Shown: positions 1-9,286 of the stretch, in pieces
How the letters are laid out: each line of letters opens with the position of its first letter
Numbering within the stretch: position 1 is the stretch's first letter
From: Thauera carbonicopians
GTDB lineage: Bacteria; Pseudomonadota; Gammaproteobacteria; Burkholderiales; Rhodocyclaceae
Length of the DNA: 36,374 bases
Reading direction: 5' to 3'
Assembly (NCBI RefSeq): GCF_025699485.1
Contig: NZ_JANUXN010000028.1
Coordinates: 1 to 36,374, forward strand
Made by a program: the position numbers and the translations under genes
Notes under the pieces: model-generated
The model's input: only the letters and a program-made list of their open reading frames with translations
Told to the model about the DNA's origin: nothing
Databases searched by the model: none

Positions 1-136
1 ACCGTCAACAACTACTCACAATAGAAATATTGATCAGATCATCAGCCAGAACACGGACGAGCGGACGGGCCGTCACCAGAGCCGGATGGAGCGGGCCGCA
101 CAGGTAGAGCATCAGCAAAACCCGCCGTCTCAAGAC

Positions 137-213
137 CGATTGCGGCAATCGATGGGATCTAGCTGCGCTTGGGTCAGAGAGGGACATTACGCCCCCCCAT
201 CCTTCCCTGACCC
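137..213. other. Gene-free leader upstream of thyA with two inverted repeats
   Basis: Bases 1-291 hold no gene that I can support. Two inverted repeats stand out. The first, 137-151, has 6-bp arms (CGATTG/CAATCG) around CGG. The second is longer: 171-184 pairs with 200-213 through GGGTCAG/CTGACCC, one mismatch, then six more pairs (one G-U), around a 15-nt loop containing seven consecutive C. Neither is followed by a T-run on either strand, so they are more likely protein-binding sites or a 5'-UTR structure of thyA than an intrinsic terminator. An 85-codon minus-strand reading frame covers the area but shows no recognisable family. Confidence 0.4.
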
Positions 214-291
214 CATGAGCCGAAAGCCCGGACGCACCAAGCTCTACCAGCGGGTGTACCATCCTTGCTCGTCATTTGATCCGCAACGAAC

Positions 292-1086
292 ATGCGACAG
301 TACCTAGACCTCATGCGTCATGTCCTCGAACATGGCGACCGCAAGACCGACCGCACCGGCACCGGCACCCTGTCCGTCTTCGGCTGGCAGATGCGCTTTC
401 CGCTGGAGGAAGGCTTTCCGCTGCTGACGACCAAGAAGCTGCACACGCGCTCGATCATCCATGAGCTGCTGTGGTTCCTGCAGGGCGATACCAACATCCG
501 CTACCTGAAGGACAACGGCGTCTCGATCTGGGACGAGTGGGCCGACGAAAACGGTAACCTGGGCCCGGTGTACGGCAAGCAATGGCGGCGCTGGGAAAAC
601 AAGGACGGCACGACCGTCGACCAGATCACGAAGCTGATCGACGGCATCAAGCGCAACCCGGATTCGCGCCGGCACATCGTCTCCGCCTGGAACCCGGGCG
701 AAGTGGATACCATGGCGCTGCCGCCCTGCCATGCGCTGTTCCAGCTCTACGTCGCCAACGGCCGCCTTTCCTGCCAGCTTTATCAGCGCAGCGCAGACAT
801 CTTCCTCGGCGTCCCCTTCAACATCGCTTCCTACGCCCTGCTCACCCACATGCTTGCACAGGTGTGCGAACTGGAAGCCGGTGATTTCATCTGGACCGGT
901 GGCGACTGCCATCTCTACCTGAACCATCTCGACCAGGCACGCGAGCAACTCTCACGCACGCCGCGCGCGCTGCCGACCCTGAAGATGAACCCCGAAGTGA
1001 AGGACATCTTCGCCTTTCGCTTCGAGGACTTCGGCATCGACGGCTACGATCCGCATCCCCACATCAAGGCACCAGTGGCCGTATGA
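292..1086 (+). CDS. thyA: Thymidylate synthase
   Basis: Cytosolic ThyA converts dUMP to dTMP, using 5,10-methylenetetrahydrofolate as both carbon donor and reductant. The product is 264 aa, the same length as the E. coli enzyme. The nucleophilic cysteine sits in [10 protein letters not shown] at Cys146, followed by the dUMP-binding stretch [20 protein letters not shown] (about 159-178). The N-terminal folate/dUMP loop RTGTGT is at 21-26. The C-terminus ends in IKAPVAV, the expected mobile tail. The stop codon overlaps the folA start by 4 bp (ATGA), so the two genes are almost certainly co-transcribed and translationally coupled. This makes sense because ThyA turns methylene-THF into dihydrofolate, the substrate of FolA. 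The start at 292 gives the family's usual N-terminus ([15 protein letters not shown]). Confidence 0.98.
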   Translation: MRQYLDLMRHVLEHGDRKTDRTGTGTLSVFGWQMRFPLEEGFPLLTTKKLHTRSIIHELLWFLQGDTNIRYLKDNGVSIWDEWADENGNLGPVYGKQWRRWENKDGTTVDQITKLIDGIKRNPDSRRHIVSAWNPGEVDTMALPPCHALFQLYVANGRLSCQLYQRSADIFLGVPFNIASYALLTHMLAQVCELEAGDFIWTGGDCHLYLNHLDQAREQLSRTPRALPTLKMNPEVKDIFAFRFEDFGIDGYDPHPHIKAPVAV

Positions 1087-1580
1087 GCACGACTCCTGAA
1101 ATCACCCTGATCGCAGCGGTCGCACGCAACGGCGTGATCGGCCGCGACAACGGGCTGCCCTGGCGGCTCAAGGCCGACATGCAGCATTTCCGCGCGATGA
1201 CCATGGGCCATCCAGTCGTGATGGGGCGCAAGACCTGGGAATCACTGGGTCGGCCCTTGGCCGGCCGCCGCAACATCGTCGTCACCCGCGACACGCAGTT
1301 CCGCGCGGAAGGCGCCGAGGTTTTCCACTCGCCGGATGATGCGCTCGCCGCCGCTTCGGACGCCGAGCGCATCTTCGTGATCGGTGGCGCCCAGCTTTAC
1401 GCCACCCTGCTGCCCCGCGCCGACCGTCTCGAACTGACCGAAGTCTGGGCCGACGTCGAGGGTGACGCCCATTTCCCGCTCTTCGATCGTTCCGATTTCA
1501 TCGAGGAACGGCGCGATGCGCGCACCGCCGATGCGGACAACGACTTCGATTTCGACTTCGTCAGCTACCGCCACCGCTGA
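1083..1580 (+). CDS. folA: Dihydrofolate reductase
   Basis: NADPH-dependent reduction of dihydrofolate to tetrahydrofolate, regenerating the cofactor oxidised by ThyA. At 165 aa it has the normal length for a chromosomal type I DHFR. Visible signatures are the N-terminal strand and loop [20 protein letters not shown], the catalytic acidic residue Asp32 in [13 protein letters not shown], the NADPH loop [13 protein letters not shown], and the [10 protein letters not shown] strand near residues 98-107. The start overlaps the thyA stop by 4 bp. The gene is followed within about 20 bp by a strong intrinsic terminator, which closes a two-gene thyA-folA operon. This is a housekeeping gene and the target of trimethoprim. 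It shows no sign of being an acquired resistance allele, since neighbours and base usage are continuous. Confidence 0.97.
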   Translation: MSTTPEITLIAAVARNGVIGRDNGLPWRLKADMQHFRAMTMGHPVVMGRKTWESLGRPLAGRRNIVVTRDTQFRAEGAEVFHSPDDALAAASDAERIFVIGGAQLYATLLPRADRLELTEVWADVEGDAHFPLFDRSDFIEERRDARTADADNDFDFDFVSYRHR

Positions 1581-1601
1581 GCACAGGCAGCGCATGACGC
1601 A

Positions 1602-1635
1602 ACGAGGGCCGCTGATCGCGGCCCTCGTCGTTTTT
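1602..1635 (+). terminator. Intrinsic terminator of thyA-folA
   Basis: An 11-bp perfect stem (ACGAGGGCCGC, 1602-1612, against GCGGCCCTCGT, 1618-1628) encloses a 5-nt loop and is followed by CG and five T (1631-1635). Only the plus strand has the T-run, so it terminates thyA-folA transcription before the convergent decarboxylase gene. Confidence 0.9.
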
Positions 1636-1661
1636 CATGCCTGTACCGCCACCGGCGTCGA

Positions 1662-3905
1662 TCAGTCCTTCACGCAATCGACGTGATAGCGGCCGTCTTC
1701 ACCCTTCACAAGACCATGGATGTCGGTTTCGAAGCCGGGGAAGCGGGCATTGAAATCGCGTGCGAACTTCAGGTAGCGCACGATCGTGGCATTGAAGCGC
1801 TCGCCCGGGATCAGCAGCGGGATGCCCGGCGGATACGGGGTGACCAGCATCGCGGTGACGCGGCCTTCGAGTTCGTCCAGCGACACGCGCTCGATCTCGC
1901 GATGCGCCATCTTGGCGAAGGCATCGGCCGGCTTCATCGCCGGCACCATGTCCGACAGATACATCTCGGTCGTCAGGCGGGCGATGTCGTGCGCCTTGTA
2001 GAAGCTGTGGATCTGGTCGCACAGATCCTTCAGCCCGACCCGCTCGTAGCGCGGGTGCTTGGCGATGAACTCCGGCATCACGCGCCACAGCGGCTGGTTG
2101 CGGTCGTAGTCGTCCTTGAACTGCTGCAGCTCGGTCACCATCGTGTTCCAGCGGCCCTTGGTGATGCCGATGGTGAACATGATGAAGAAGGAATAAAGCC
2201 CGGTCTTCTCGACGATGATGCCGTGCTCGGCCAGGTACTTGGTGACGATCGCCGCCGGGATGCCGGTATGTTCGGCGAAGTCGCCGTCCATGTTCAGGCC
2301 CGGCGTGATGATCGTCGCCTTGATCGGGTCGAGGATGTTGAAACCCTCGGCCAGGTCGCCGAAGCCGTGCCAGCTTTCGCCGGCCTTCAGCGTCCAGTCC
2401 TCGCGGCTGCCGATGCCTTCCTCGGCAAGGAACTCCGGCCCCCACACCTTGAACCACCAGTCGTCGTCGCCGAACTCGGCGTCGACCTTGCGCATCGCGC
2501 GACGGAACTCGACTGCTTCGCTCAGCGATTCGTTTACCAGCGCGGGGCCGCCCGGCGCTTCCATCATCGCCGCCGCCACGTCGCAGGACGCGATGATCGC
2601 GTACTGCGGCGAGGTCGAGGTGTGCATCAGGTAGGCCTCGTTGAAGATGTCGCGGTCGAGCTTGCGCGTCTGCGAGTCCTGCACCAGGATCTGCGACGCC
2701 TGGCTCAGGCCGGCCAGCAGCTTGTGGGTCGATTGGGTCGAGAACACCATCGACTCGCGGCAGCGCGGGCGGTCGGCACCGATGGCGTGGTAGTCGCCAT
2801 AGAAGTCATGGAAAGCCGCGTGCGGCAGCCAGGCTTCGTCGAAGTGCAGCGTATCGATCTCGCCGTCGAGCATCTCCTTGATCGTCTCGACGTTGTACAC
2901 CACACCGTCGTAGGTCGACTGCGTGATCGTCAAGATGCGCGGCTTCTTGCTCTTGGCGTTGCGCGCGAAGGGGTTGGCCTCGATCTTCTTCTGGATGTTC
3001 TCCATCGAGAACTCTTCCAGCGGGATCGGCCCGATGATGCCGTAATGGTTGCGCGTCGGCGTCAGGAATACCGGCACCGCACCGGTCATGATGATCGAGT
3101 GGAGAATCGACTTGTGGCAGTTGCGGTCCACCACGACGATGTCGCCGGGCGCCACGGTGGTGTGCCACACCATCTTGTTCGAGGTCGAAGTGCCGTTGGT
3201 GACGAAATACAGGTGGTCGCAGTTGAAGATCCGCGCCGCATTGCGCTCCGACGCCGCCACCGGACCGGTGTGGTCGAGCAGTTGGCCCAGTTCGTCCACC
3301 GCATTGCAGACGTCGGCACGCAGCATGTTCTCGCCGAAGAACTGGTGGAACATCTGCCCCACCGGGCTCTTCAGGAAGGCGACCCCGCCCGAGTGCCCCG
3401 GGCAGTGCCAGGAATACGAGCTGTCCGCCGCATAGTGGGTCAGCGCGCGGAAGAAAGGCGGCGGCAGCGATTCGAGATAGTTCTTCGCCTCGCGCACCAC
3501 GTAGCGGGCGATGAACTCCGGCGTGTCCTCGAACATGTGGATGAAGCCGTGCATCTCGCGCAGTACGTCGTTGGGGATGTGGCGCGTGGTACGCGTCTCG
3601 CCGTGCAGGAAGATCGGGATCTCGGCGTTGCGGAAGCGGATCTGTTCGACGAAGGCGCGCAGGTCAGCGATCGCCTTGGCCGAGGCCTCGGGCGACGAAA
3701 ACTCTTCGTCGTCGATCGACAGGATGAAGGTCGAGCCGCGGCTCTGCTGCTGGGCGAAGGAGGTCAGGTCGCCATAGCTGGTGATGCCGAGCACTTCCAT
3801 GCCTTCGTCTTCGATCGCCTTCGCCAGCGCGCGAATCCCCAGGCCCGAAGAGTTTTCCGAGCGGAAATCCTCGTCGATGATGATGATGGGGAAGTGGAAT
3901 CTCAT
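1662..3905 (-). CDS. Arg/Lys/Orn decarboxylase, group III PLP family
   Basis: A 747-aa PLP-dependent basic amino acid decarboxylase of the large bacterial type (AdiA, CadA/LdcC and SpeC are 710-755 aa). It removes CO2 from arginine, lysine or ornithine to give agmatine, cadaverine or putrescine. The N-terminal wing domain (about 1-130) begins MRFHFPIIIIDEDFRSENSSG. The core carries HCPGHSGG (167-174), FVTNGTSTSNK (234-244), the cofactor-binding FDEAW (355-359) and the PLP Schiff-base lysine Lys395 in STHKLLAGLSQ. A C-terminal domain covers about 600-747. I place the start at 3905 rather than at an upstream in-frame ATG (4019). The conserved N-terminus starts there and GGAG lies about 10 nt upstream on the minus strand. 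Substrate specificity cannot be read from sequence alone, so no symbol is given. It lies downstream of dcd on the same strand, across a terminator. Confidence 0.92.
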   Translation of the reverse strand: MRFHFPIIIIDEDFRSENSSGLGIRALAKAIEDEGMEVLGITSYGDLTSFAQQQSRGSTFILSIDDEEFSSPEASAKAIADLRAFVEQIRFRNAEIPIFLHGETRTTRHIPNDVLREMHGFIHMFEDTPEFIARYVVREAKNYLESLPPPFFRALTHYAADSSYSWHCPGHSGGVAFLKSPVGQMFHQFFGENMLRADVCNAVDELGQLLDHTGPVAASERNAARIFNCDHLYFVTNGTSTSNKMVWHTTVAPGDIVVVDRNCHKSILHSIIMTGAVPVFLTPTRNHYGIIGPIPLEEFSMENIQKKIEANPFARNAKSKKPRILTITQSTYDGVVYNVETIKEMLDGEIDTLHFDEAWLPHAAFHDFYGDYHAIGADRPRCRESMVFSTQSTHKLLAGLSQASQILVQDSQTRKLDRDIFNEAYLMHTSTSPQYAIIASCDVAAAMMEAPGGPALVNESLSEAVEFRRAMRKVDAEFGDDDWWFKVWGPEFLAEEGIGSREDWTLKAGESWHGFGDLAEGFNILDPIKATIITPGLNMDGDFAEHTGIPAAIVTKYLAEHGIIVEKTGLYSFFIMFTIGITKGRWNTMVTELQQFKDDYDRNQPLWRVMPEFIAKHPRYERVGLKDLCDQIHSFYKAHDIARLTTEMYLSDMVPAMKPADAFAKMAHREIERVSLDELEGRVTAMLVTPYPPGIPLLIPGERFNATIVRYLKFARDFNARFPGFETDIHGLVKGEDGRYHVDCVKD

Positions 3906-4010
3906 CCTGATCGTCTCCAGCGGGGTCCTTGCGGGACGGAAAAAAGGGAAGTGTAAGCCGCCGATCTTTGCGCGGGCGTGAATGTTGCAGCGAAGCGCGG
4001 AATGAAGCGG

Positions 4011-4040
4011 AAAAAGCACGAGGGGCCGTCAGGCGGCCCC
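4011..4040 (-). terminator. Intrinsic terminator downstream of dcd
   Basis: Reading on the minus strand, a stem GGGGCCG/CGGCCCC (4040-4034 with 4028-4022) around a 5-nt loop is followed after six bases by five T (4015-4011 as A on the plus strand). It sits between dcd and the decarboxylase, so the decarboxylase probably has its own promoter in 3906-4010. Confidence 0.7.
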
Positions 4041-4067
4041 ATCATCGTGGTCACGGCGTCCGTTCGC

Positions 4068-4634
<567 letters not shown>

Positions 4635-4698
4635 GGGCGCGGGTTCCAGCGAATGCGTTGCGACCGCCTGCGGTCGGGAAAGCCGCGTAGTGTAGGCC

Positions 4699-4734
4699 AA
4701 GCGCCGCGAAGGGGAAAGAACCTTCACGGCGCTT
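4699..4734 (-). terminator. Hairpin closing the tauABC transcript
   Basis: A 14-bp stem (4734-4721 with 4712-4699) around an 8-nt loop lies 14 bp past the tauC stop. The one non-Watson-Crick position is a G-U pair in the minus-strand transcript but a C-A mismatch in the plus-strand one, so the structure favours the tauABC message. No U-tract follows, so termination efficiency or factor dependence is uncertain. Confidence 0.55.
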
Positions 4735-4747
4735 GTTGCGCAAGCAC

Positions 4748-5611
4748 TCAGACCTTGCCCTTCCACGGCACTAGCCGGCGTTCGAGCGCGCGCATGCCGA
4801 GGTCGAACAGCAACGCCATCGCACCGATGACCAGGATGCCCATGATGACCACGTCGGTGACCATGAACTTCGACGCGCTCAGCACCATGAAACCCAGCCC
4901 CGCGGTCGCCGCGACCATCTCGGCCGCGACCAGCGTGGTCCAGCCGAAGCCGATGGCGATGCGCATCCCGGTCAGGATCTCCGGCAAGGCCGCGGGCAGG
5001 ATGACGTGGCGCAGCACCTGCGAGCGCATGCCGCCCATCGAGTACGCGGCATGGATCTGCTCGATGGCGACCGAACGGACACCGGCACGGGCGCTGAGCG
5101 CCAGCGGCGCGAACATCGCCAGGTAGATCAGCAGCAGCTTCGAGCCTTCGCCGATGCCCATCCAGATCACCACCAGCGGCAGATAGGCGAGCGGCGGCAG
5201 CGGCCGGTAGAACTCCACCAGCGGATCGAAGATGCCGCGGGCGACGCGATTGACGCCCATCATGATGCCGATCGGCACGGCGGTGAGCACTGCGAGCAGG
5301 AAAGCGCCGAAGACCCGGAAGGCGCTCCAGCCCATGTGGGTCAGCAGCGACGCGTCGGCAAAACCATCGCGTGCGACCTCGATGAATTGCGTCCACACCG
5401 CCCCCGGCGACGGCAGGAACAAGGGTTTCACCCAGCCCTGGCTGGTCGACACCTGCCACAGCGCCATGCAGACGAGAATCGTGCAAAGACTCAGCATCAG
5501 GCTGTCGCCATTGCCCGGCGCGCCGTACTGCTCGCCCGGACGTACCGGGTTGGCGCGGCGCATGGACCGCAGCAGCCCAACGAGGCCGCCAGCTCTGTCC
5601 TGTATCTTCAT
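4748..5611 (-). CDS. tauC: Taurine/sulfonate-type ABC transporter permease
   Basis: Inner-membrane permease subunit of a TauABC/SsuABC-family importer. The 287-aa product has about six hydrophobic helices (near 38-54, 98-118, 138-152, 157-175, 213-233, 253-271). The EAA-type cytoplasmic loop that docks on the ATPase lies at about 188-210 ([20 protein letters not shown]). The stretch FLPSPGAVW (65-73) followed by a long helix is typical of the BPD_transp_1 taurine/nitrate/sulfonate permeases. Its ATG overlaps the tauB stop by 4 bp, which indicates translational coupling. Family membership is clear. The choice of taurine over other sulfonates rests mainly on the neighbouring TauR-type regulator and is inference. 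Confidence 0.85.
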   Translation of the reverse strand: MKIQDRAGGLVGLLRSMRRANPVRPGEQYGAPGNGDSLMLSLCTILVCMALWQVSTSQGWVKPLFLPSPGAVWTQFIEVARDGFADASLLTHMGWSAFRVFGAFLLAVLTAVPIGIMMGVNRVARGIFDPLVEFYRPLPPLAYLPLVVIWMGIGEGSKLLLIYLAMFAPLALSARAGVRSVAIEQIHAAYSMGGMRSQVLRHVILPAALPEILTGMRIAIGFGWTTLVAAEMVAATAGLGFMVLSASKFMVTDVVIMGILVIGAMALLFDLGMRALERRLVPWKGKV

Positions 5612-6450
5612 GCTGCCGCCTCCTCGTCGCCGTGGATGATGCCCAGCACCTGCTCGCGCAAGGCGATGAAATCCGGGCTGGACTTGATTGCGCGCGCATT
5701 GCGCGACTCGAGGAATCGCCGGCCGAAATCCAGCGGAAACTCGTGGGTGATGCGCCCCGGGCGCGGCGACATGATGATGAGCCGGGTGCCCATGAAAAGC
5801 GCTTCCTCGACGTCATGCGTGATGAAGAACATCATCTTCTGCGTGCGCTGCCAGATTTCGAGGATCAATTCCTGCAGACGCTCGCGCGTCAGTGCATCGA
5901 GCGCGCCGAGCGGCTCGTCGAGCAGCAGCATGTGCGGATCGTTGGTCAGCGCCCGGGCGATGCCGACACGCTGCTGCATGCCGCCCGACAACTGGTGGAT
6001 GGAATGGCGGCGGAAATCCTCCAGCCCGGTCAGGCGCAGGAAGTGCATCGCCCTTTCCTCGCGCTCCGCCTTCGCCACCCCGCGCAGCTTGAGGCCGAAG
6101 GCGACGTTGTCGAGGACGTTCAGCCAGGGCATCAGCGCGTGTTTCTGGAACACCACGCCGCGCTCCGCCCCCGGCCCCGTCACCTGGTCGCGCAGCATCG
6201 CCACCGAATCGCTCTGTTCGGGCGGCCTGCCATGATAGTTGCCGAGCGTGATGAGACCCGAAGTCGGGCTGATGAAGCCCGACATCAGGTTCAACAGCGT
6301 CGTCTTGCCGCAACCCGACGCCCCCAGCGCGACGACGAAATCGCCTGCGACGATTTCCAGATTCACGCCGGACAGTGCCGTCACCGACTGCCCTTTCTCT
6401 CTGCCGGGATACACCACCGACACATCGTGTATTTTCAGACTCAGGCTCAT
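5608..6450 (-). CDS. tauB: Taurine/sulfonate-type ABC transporter ATP-binding protein
   Basis: Cytoplasmic ATPase energising the importer. The 280-aa product carries Walker A GASGCGKT (43-50), a Q-loop in [14 protein letters not shown] (99-112), the ABC signature LSGGMQQ (154-160), Walker B MLLLDEP (174-180) and the switch histidine His212 in THDVEEALF. The [13 protein letters not shown] stretch is characteristic of the TauB/SsuB/NrtD branch. The start at 6450 is chosen over an upstream in-frame start at 6783, because the latter would run through the end of tauA and an intercistronic hairpin. The ATG at 6450 is also preceded by AGGAGAC at good spacing. The tauA-tauB gap of 65 bp contains a GC-rich hairpin. 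Confidence 0.88.
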   Translation of the reverse strand: MSLSLKIHDVSVVYPGREKGQSVTALSGVNLEIVAGDFVVALGASGCGKTTLLNLMSGFISPTSGLITLGNYHGRPPEQSDSVAMLRDQVTGPGAERGVVFQKHALMPWLNVLDNVAFGLKLRGVAKAEREERAMHFLRLTGLEDFRRHSIHQLSGGMQQRVGIARALTNDPHMLLLDEPLGALDALTRERLQELILEIWQRTQKMMFFITHDVEEALFMGTRLIIMSPRPGRITHEFPLDFGRRFLESRNARAIKSSPDFIALREQVLGIIHGDEEAAA

Positions 6451-6470
6451 GCCCGTCTCCTGCCCTGTAG

Positions 6471-6498
6471 GCGCGGGCGACCTTGCGGCAGCCCGCGC
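6471..6498 (-). repeat. Intercistronic GC hairpin between tauA and tauB
   Basis: Perfect 8-bp inverted repeat GCGCGGGC (6471-6478) and GCCCGCGC (6491-6498) with a 12-nt loop, placed between the tauA stop and the tauB Shine-Dalgarno. It has no T-run. Position and shape resemble stabilising hairpins that raise the level of binding-protein mRNA relative to permease/ATPase mRNA in ABC operons. That role is inferred. Confidence 0.5.
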
Positions 6499-6515
6499 GA
6501 AATCACTGACCGCCC

Positions 6516-7532
6516 TTACTTCACGGCATCGACGAAGCGCGACGTGACGGCGACACCGTAGTCGTCCAGCACCGCCGGAACCTTCTTCTGCTCCTTCAGG
6601 AAAGCCGCAGTGGCGGCCAGCGCCCTGGCCGCGCCGCTGTCCTTGCCGCCGCCCAGCCAGTTCCCGCCGGCCTGCTCGGCAGCCAGCGGGAATCGGTACA
6701 AGGCCAGTACCGGCGGCACCTCCTCGGGTTTCACGCCCGACTGCTGGGCCACCTGCATGACCATCTTCGAATCCGGCGTCCACCGCTCGGGAGCCTCCAC
6801 ATAACTCGCCGTCACCGTCTGCAGCACCTTGGTGAAAGCCGTCATCTGCGCTTCATTCCTGACGGCAAAACCCTTGTTCACCACCAGGCCGTCGAAGGTC
6901 GCCTTGCCCCATCCGGTCAGCGTGCCCGAGGTCAGCAGCACCTTGCCGCTCTTCTTGAGTTGCCCCAGCGCCGGGTCCCAGATGAAGGCGGCATCGATGT
7001 CGCCACGCTCCCAGGCGGCGGGAATGTCGGACGGCTGCAGGTTGATGACCTTCACCTTACCGCCCAGACCGAACTGTTCGAGCGCGAACAAGGCATGGAA
7101 ATGGGTCGTCGACACGAAGGGCACGGCCAGCTTCTTGCCGGCCAGATCCTGTGGCGCCTCGATGCCGCTGCCCTTGCGCACGACCAGCGCTTCGGCGTCG
7201 GCGATGTTGTCGAGCACCCAGAACACATCGACCTCGACACCGCGGCTGACGGCCGCCGCCACCGGACTGCTGCCGGCGACGCCGATCTGCACGTCACCCG
7301 AGGCCATCGCCATCATCACGTCGCCGCCGCTGTCGAAGTTGCGCCACTTGATCTCCCAGCCGGTCGCCTTCTCGAATGCCTTCTCGACGATGGCCTGCTT
7401 CCACGGCCCGAACATGCTCTGTATGCCGATGGTGACCGTCTCGGCCTGCGCGCTGCCGGCGACGCCGAACACAAGGGTGGCGAGGGGCACGAGCAGCTTG
7501 CGGCACGTGCGGTCATGCAGTTTCTTGAACAT
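6516..7532 (-). CDS. tauA: Taurine/sulfonate-type periplasmic binding protein
   Basis: Periplasmic substrate-binding protein of the TauA/SsuA (NMT1-like) family, 338 aa. A Sec signal peptide is evident: basic N-region [12 protein letters not shown], hydrophobic core [14 protein letters not shown], and cleavage after SAQA (residue 30). The mature protein starts [15 protein letters not shown]. Family signatures include [15 protein letters not shown], the [17 protein letters not shown] block and [26 protein letters not shown], which matches taurine-binding TauA proteins. The start at 7532 is preceded by AGGAG. An in-frame ATG at 7619 would destroy the signal peptide and run into the regulatory gap. 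It is the first gene of tauABC and divergent from tauR. The ligand is likely taurine or a close sulfonate, but binding residues cannot be verified here. Confidence 0.87.
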   Translation of the reverse strand: MFKKLHDRTCRKLLVPLATLVFGVAGSAQAETVTIGIQSMFGPWKQAIVEKAFEKATGWEIKWRNFDSGGDVMMAMASGDVQIGVAGSSPVAAAVSRGVEVDVFWVLDNIADAEALVVRKGSGIEAPQDLAGKKLAVPFVSTTHFHALFALEQFGLGGKVKVINLQPSDIPAAWERGDIDAAFIWDPALGQLKKSGKVLLTSGTLTGWGKATFDGLVVNKGFAVRNEAQMTAFTKVLQTVTASYVEAPERWTPDSKMVMQVAQQSGVKPEEVPPVLALYRFPLAAEQAGGNWLGGGKDSGAARALAATAAFLKEQKKVPAVLDDYGVAVTSRFVDAVK

Positions 7533-7572
7533 GGTGACGCTCCTGTTGGAAGTGGTTTCTGCTGGCATCGAT

Positions 7573-7591
7573 GTTATGAGCGGCCCATAAC
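7573..7591. promoter_or_regulatory. Imperfect palindrome in the tauA-tauR divergent promoter
   Basis: A 19-bp dyad with arms GTTATG (7573-7578) and CATAAC (7586-7591) and two further inner pairs (8 of 9 positions symmetrical) lies about 41 bp upstream of the tauA start in the 178-bp divergent gap. A second short dyad, CTGGTGCCAG, is at 7619-7628, and CATCAGT occurs twice at 7649-7655 and 7676-7682 (27 bp apart). MocR-type regulators often bind direct repeats, so the CATCAGT pair is a rival TauR site. Functional assignment is a guess from position. Confidence 0.35.
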
Positions 7592-7710
7592 TTGCTATAG
7601 ATCCAGGCCGGTTCACCACTGGTGCCAGAAATCGAAAGATTCCTGTCCCATCAGTCGGTTACCCATTCACGGACGCATCAGTTTGGTGCATCGCAACAGG
7701 ATCATGAACC

Positions 7711-9198
7711 ATGTTGGAGCGATACCTCCGCCCCTTCGAGGCCGGCCGCGGCCTGCAGGAGCAATTGCGCGAGAACCTGCTGGACGCGATCATCGACGGC
7801 GCGCTGTCACCCACCGAAGCGCTGCCCTCCTCGCGCAAGCTGAGCACGCTGCTGGGGGTTTCACGCAACACCGTGGTGCTGGTGTATGAGCAGCTCGTCA
7901 ACGACGGCTACCTCACGCCGGTGGATCGCCGGGGCTACTTCATCAACGAGAAATACCTGCGCGAGCAGCTCGGCGTGCGCCTCAAGCCCAGCCCGCGCAA
8001 ACTCTTCGAGCGGCCGGACGAGGCGCCGGACTGGGATCGCCGGCTCCGGCACCAGCCTTCGCAACTGCGCGGCATCGTCAAGCCGCGGCAGTGGCACGAC
8101 TACGGCTACCCCTTCATCTACGGCCAGGTGGAATTCGATCAGCAGACCGCGGCGCGCTGGCGCAACTGCGCCCGCATCGCCTCGCTCGGCGCCCACATGC
8201 GGCACTGGATCGACGACCAGATCAACCGGGACGACCCGCTGCTGGTCGAGCAGATCATCCAGCGTCTGCTGCCGAAGCGGGCGATCAAGGCGCGCGCGGA
8301 AGAGATCCTCATCACCGTCGGCACACAGAACTCCCTCTACCTGCTGGCGGCGCTGCTGGGCGGACCGGACGTGCGCATCGGCATCGAGAACCCCGGCTAC
8401 GTCGATGCGCGCCACATCTTCGGCCTCGGCGGCAGCCCCCTGAAGCCGCTGCGCATCGACCATCAGGGCCTGGTGGTCGATGCGCAGCTCGAGGGCTGCG
8501 ACCTCGTCTTCTGCACACCGAGTCATCAATCACCGACCGGCGTGACGATGCCGGTCTATCGGCGCATGGCCTTGCTGGCAAGTGCGCGTGCAAACGATCT
8601 GCTGCTCATCGAGGACGATTACGAGAGCGAACACAACTACCTCGGCAGCAATCACCCGGCGCTCAAGAGCTTCGACGACAGCGGACGGGTGATCTACGTC
8701 GGCAGCCTGACCAAGAGCCTGCTGCCGGGCGTGCGCCTGGGCTTCATCGTCGCCGACGAGGAGCTGATACACGAGCTGCGCGCGCTGCGCCGCTACATGT
8801 ACCGCCACCCGCCGCTCAACAACCAGCGCATCCTCGCGCTCTTCCTGTCGATGGGCTATCACGACGAACACATCCGCCGCCTGCGCGACAGCCTGGCGCG
8901 CAAATGGCGGATACTCACCCGCGCGCTGAACGTCCATCTGCCCGATTTCCAGGCTCACGGCATGGCCGGCGGCTCTTCGTTGTGGATCAAGGGCCCGGCC
9001 GATTTCAACGCATGGGACCTGCATCGCCAGGCCTCGAAGCTCGGCGTGCTGATCGAACCCGGCGAGATCCATTTTATCGGCGAAAACCCGCCCCGGCGCT
9101 TCTTCCGCCTCGGCTACGGGGCGATTCCAGAGGATCGCATCGAAGCGGGCATCGCCGCGCTGGGGCGGGCCTGGCGCGACGTCGCGGCAAATACGTAG
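7711..9198 (+). CDS. tauR: MocR-family (GntR-aminotransferase) regulator, TauR-like
   Basis: A 495-aa transcription factor with an N-terminal GntR winged helix (about 12-75, containing LPSSRKLSTLLGVSRNTVVLVYEQL) joined to a fold-type I aminotransferase domain (about 125-490). PLP-site features are present: ENPGYVDAR (226-234), SHQSPTG (271-277), Asp302/Asp303 before Tyr304, and the Schiff-base lysine Lys335 in YVGSLTKSLLPG. So it probably binds PLP and senses an amine that forms an external aldimine. In Rhodobacter capsulatus, TauR activates taurine catabolism. The divergent position next to tauABC supports the same ligand here. No tpa, xsc or tauD gene lies in the window, so the pathway it serves must be completed elsewhere. 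Start chosen at 7711, which gives the standard LERYLRPFEAGRGLQEQLREN N-terminus. Confidence 0.8.
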   Translation: MLERYLRPFEAGRGLQEQLRENLLDAIIDGALSPTEALPSSRKLSTLLGVSRNTVVLVYEQLVNDGYLTPVDRRGYFINEKYLREQLGVRLKPSPRKLFERPDEAPDWDRRLRHQPSQLRGIVKPRQWHDYGYPFIYGQVEFDQQTAARWRNCARIASLGAHMRHWIDDQINRDDPLLVEQIIQRLLPKRAIKARAEEILITVGTQNSLYLLAALLGGPDVRIGIENPGYVDARHIFGLGGSPLKPLRIDHQGLVVDAQLEGCDLVFCTPSHQSPTGVTMPVYRRMALLASARANDLLLIEDDYESEHNYLGSNHPALKSFDDSGRVIYVGSLTKSLLPGVRLGFIVADEELIHELRALRRYMYRHPPLNNQRILALFLSMGYHDEHIRRLRDSLARKWRILTRALNVHLPDFQAHGMAGGSSLWIKGPADFNAWDLHRQASKLGVLIEPGEIHFIGENPPRRFFRLGYGAIPEDRIEAGIAALGRAWRDVAANT

Positions 9199-9251
9199 GC
9201 CGCCTCCGGCTGAGCGCCCGCCCTTTCCTTTCCAGCAGGCCCGCCGCCCTC

Positions 9252-9270
9252 GTCGCCCAGGATCGGCGAC
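9252..9270. terminator. Weak hairpin between convergent tauR and apbC
   Basis: A 6-bp stem GTCGCC/GGCGAC with a 7-nt loop in the 88-bp convergent gap. There is no T-run on either side. It may act as a bidirectional transcript end but the evidence is thin. Confidence 0.25.
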
Positions 9271-9286
9271 CGACGTCTGCGCCGCC

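Noticed and set aside
5-262. 85-codon minus-strand reading frame at the left edge
   Set aside because: No family resemblance or ribosome-binding site. It spans the two inverted repeats upstream of thyA and is most likely a chance open frame in high-GC DNA.
1683-3956. 757-codon open frame antisense to the decarboxylase gene
   Set aside because: Arg/Val/Asp/His-rich composition without domains, typical of the complementary-strand shadow of a high-GC gene. The minus-strand frame has clear catalytic motifs.
4635-5816. Upstream extension of the dcd frame to a 582-codon fusion
   Set aside because: The extra part lies antiparallel-free but out of frame over the tauC/tauB genes and has no family similarity. 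The known Dcd N-terminus starts at 4634.
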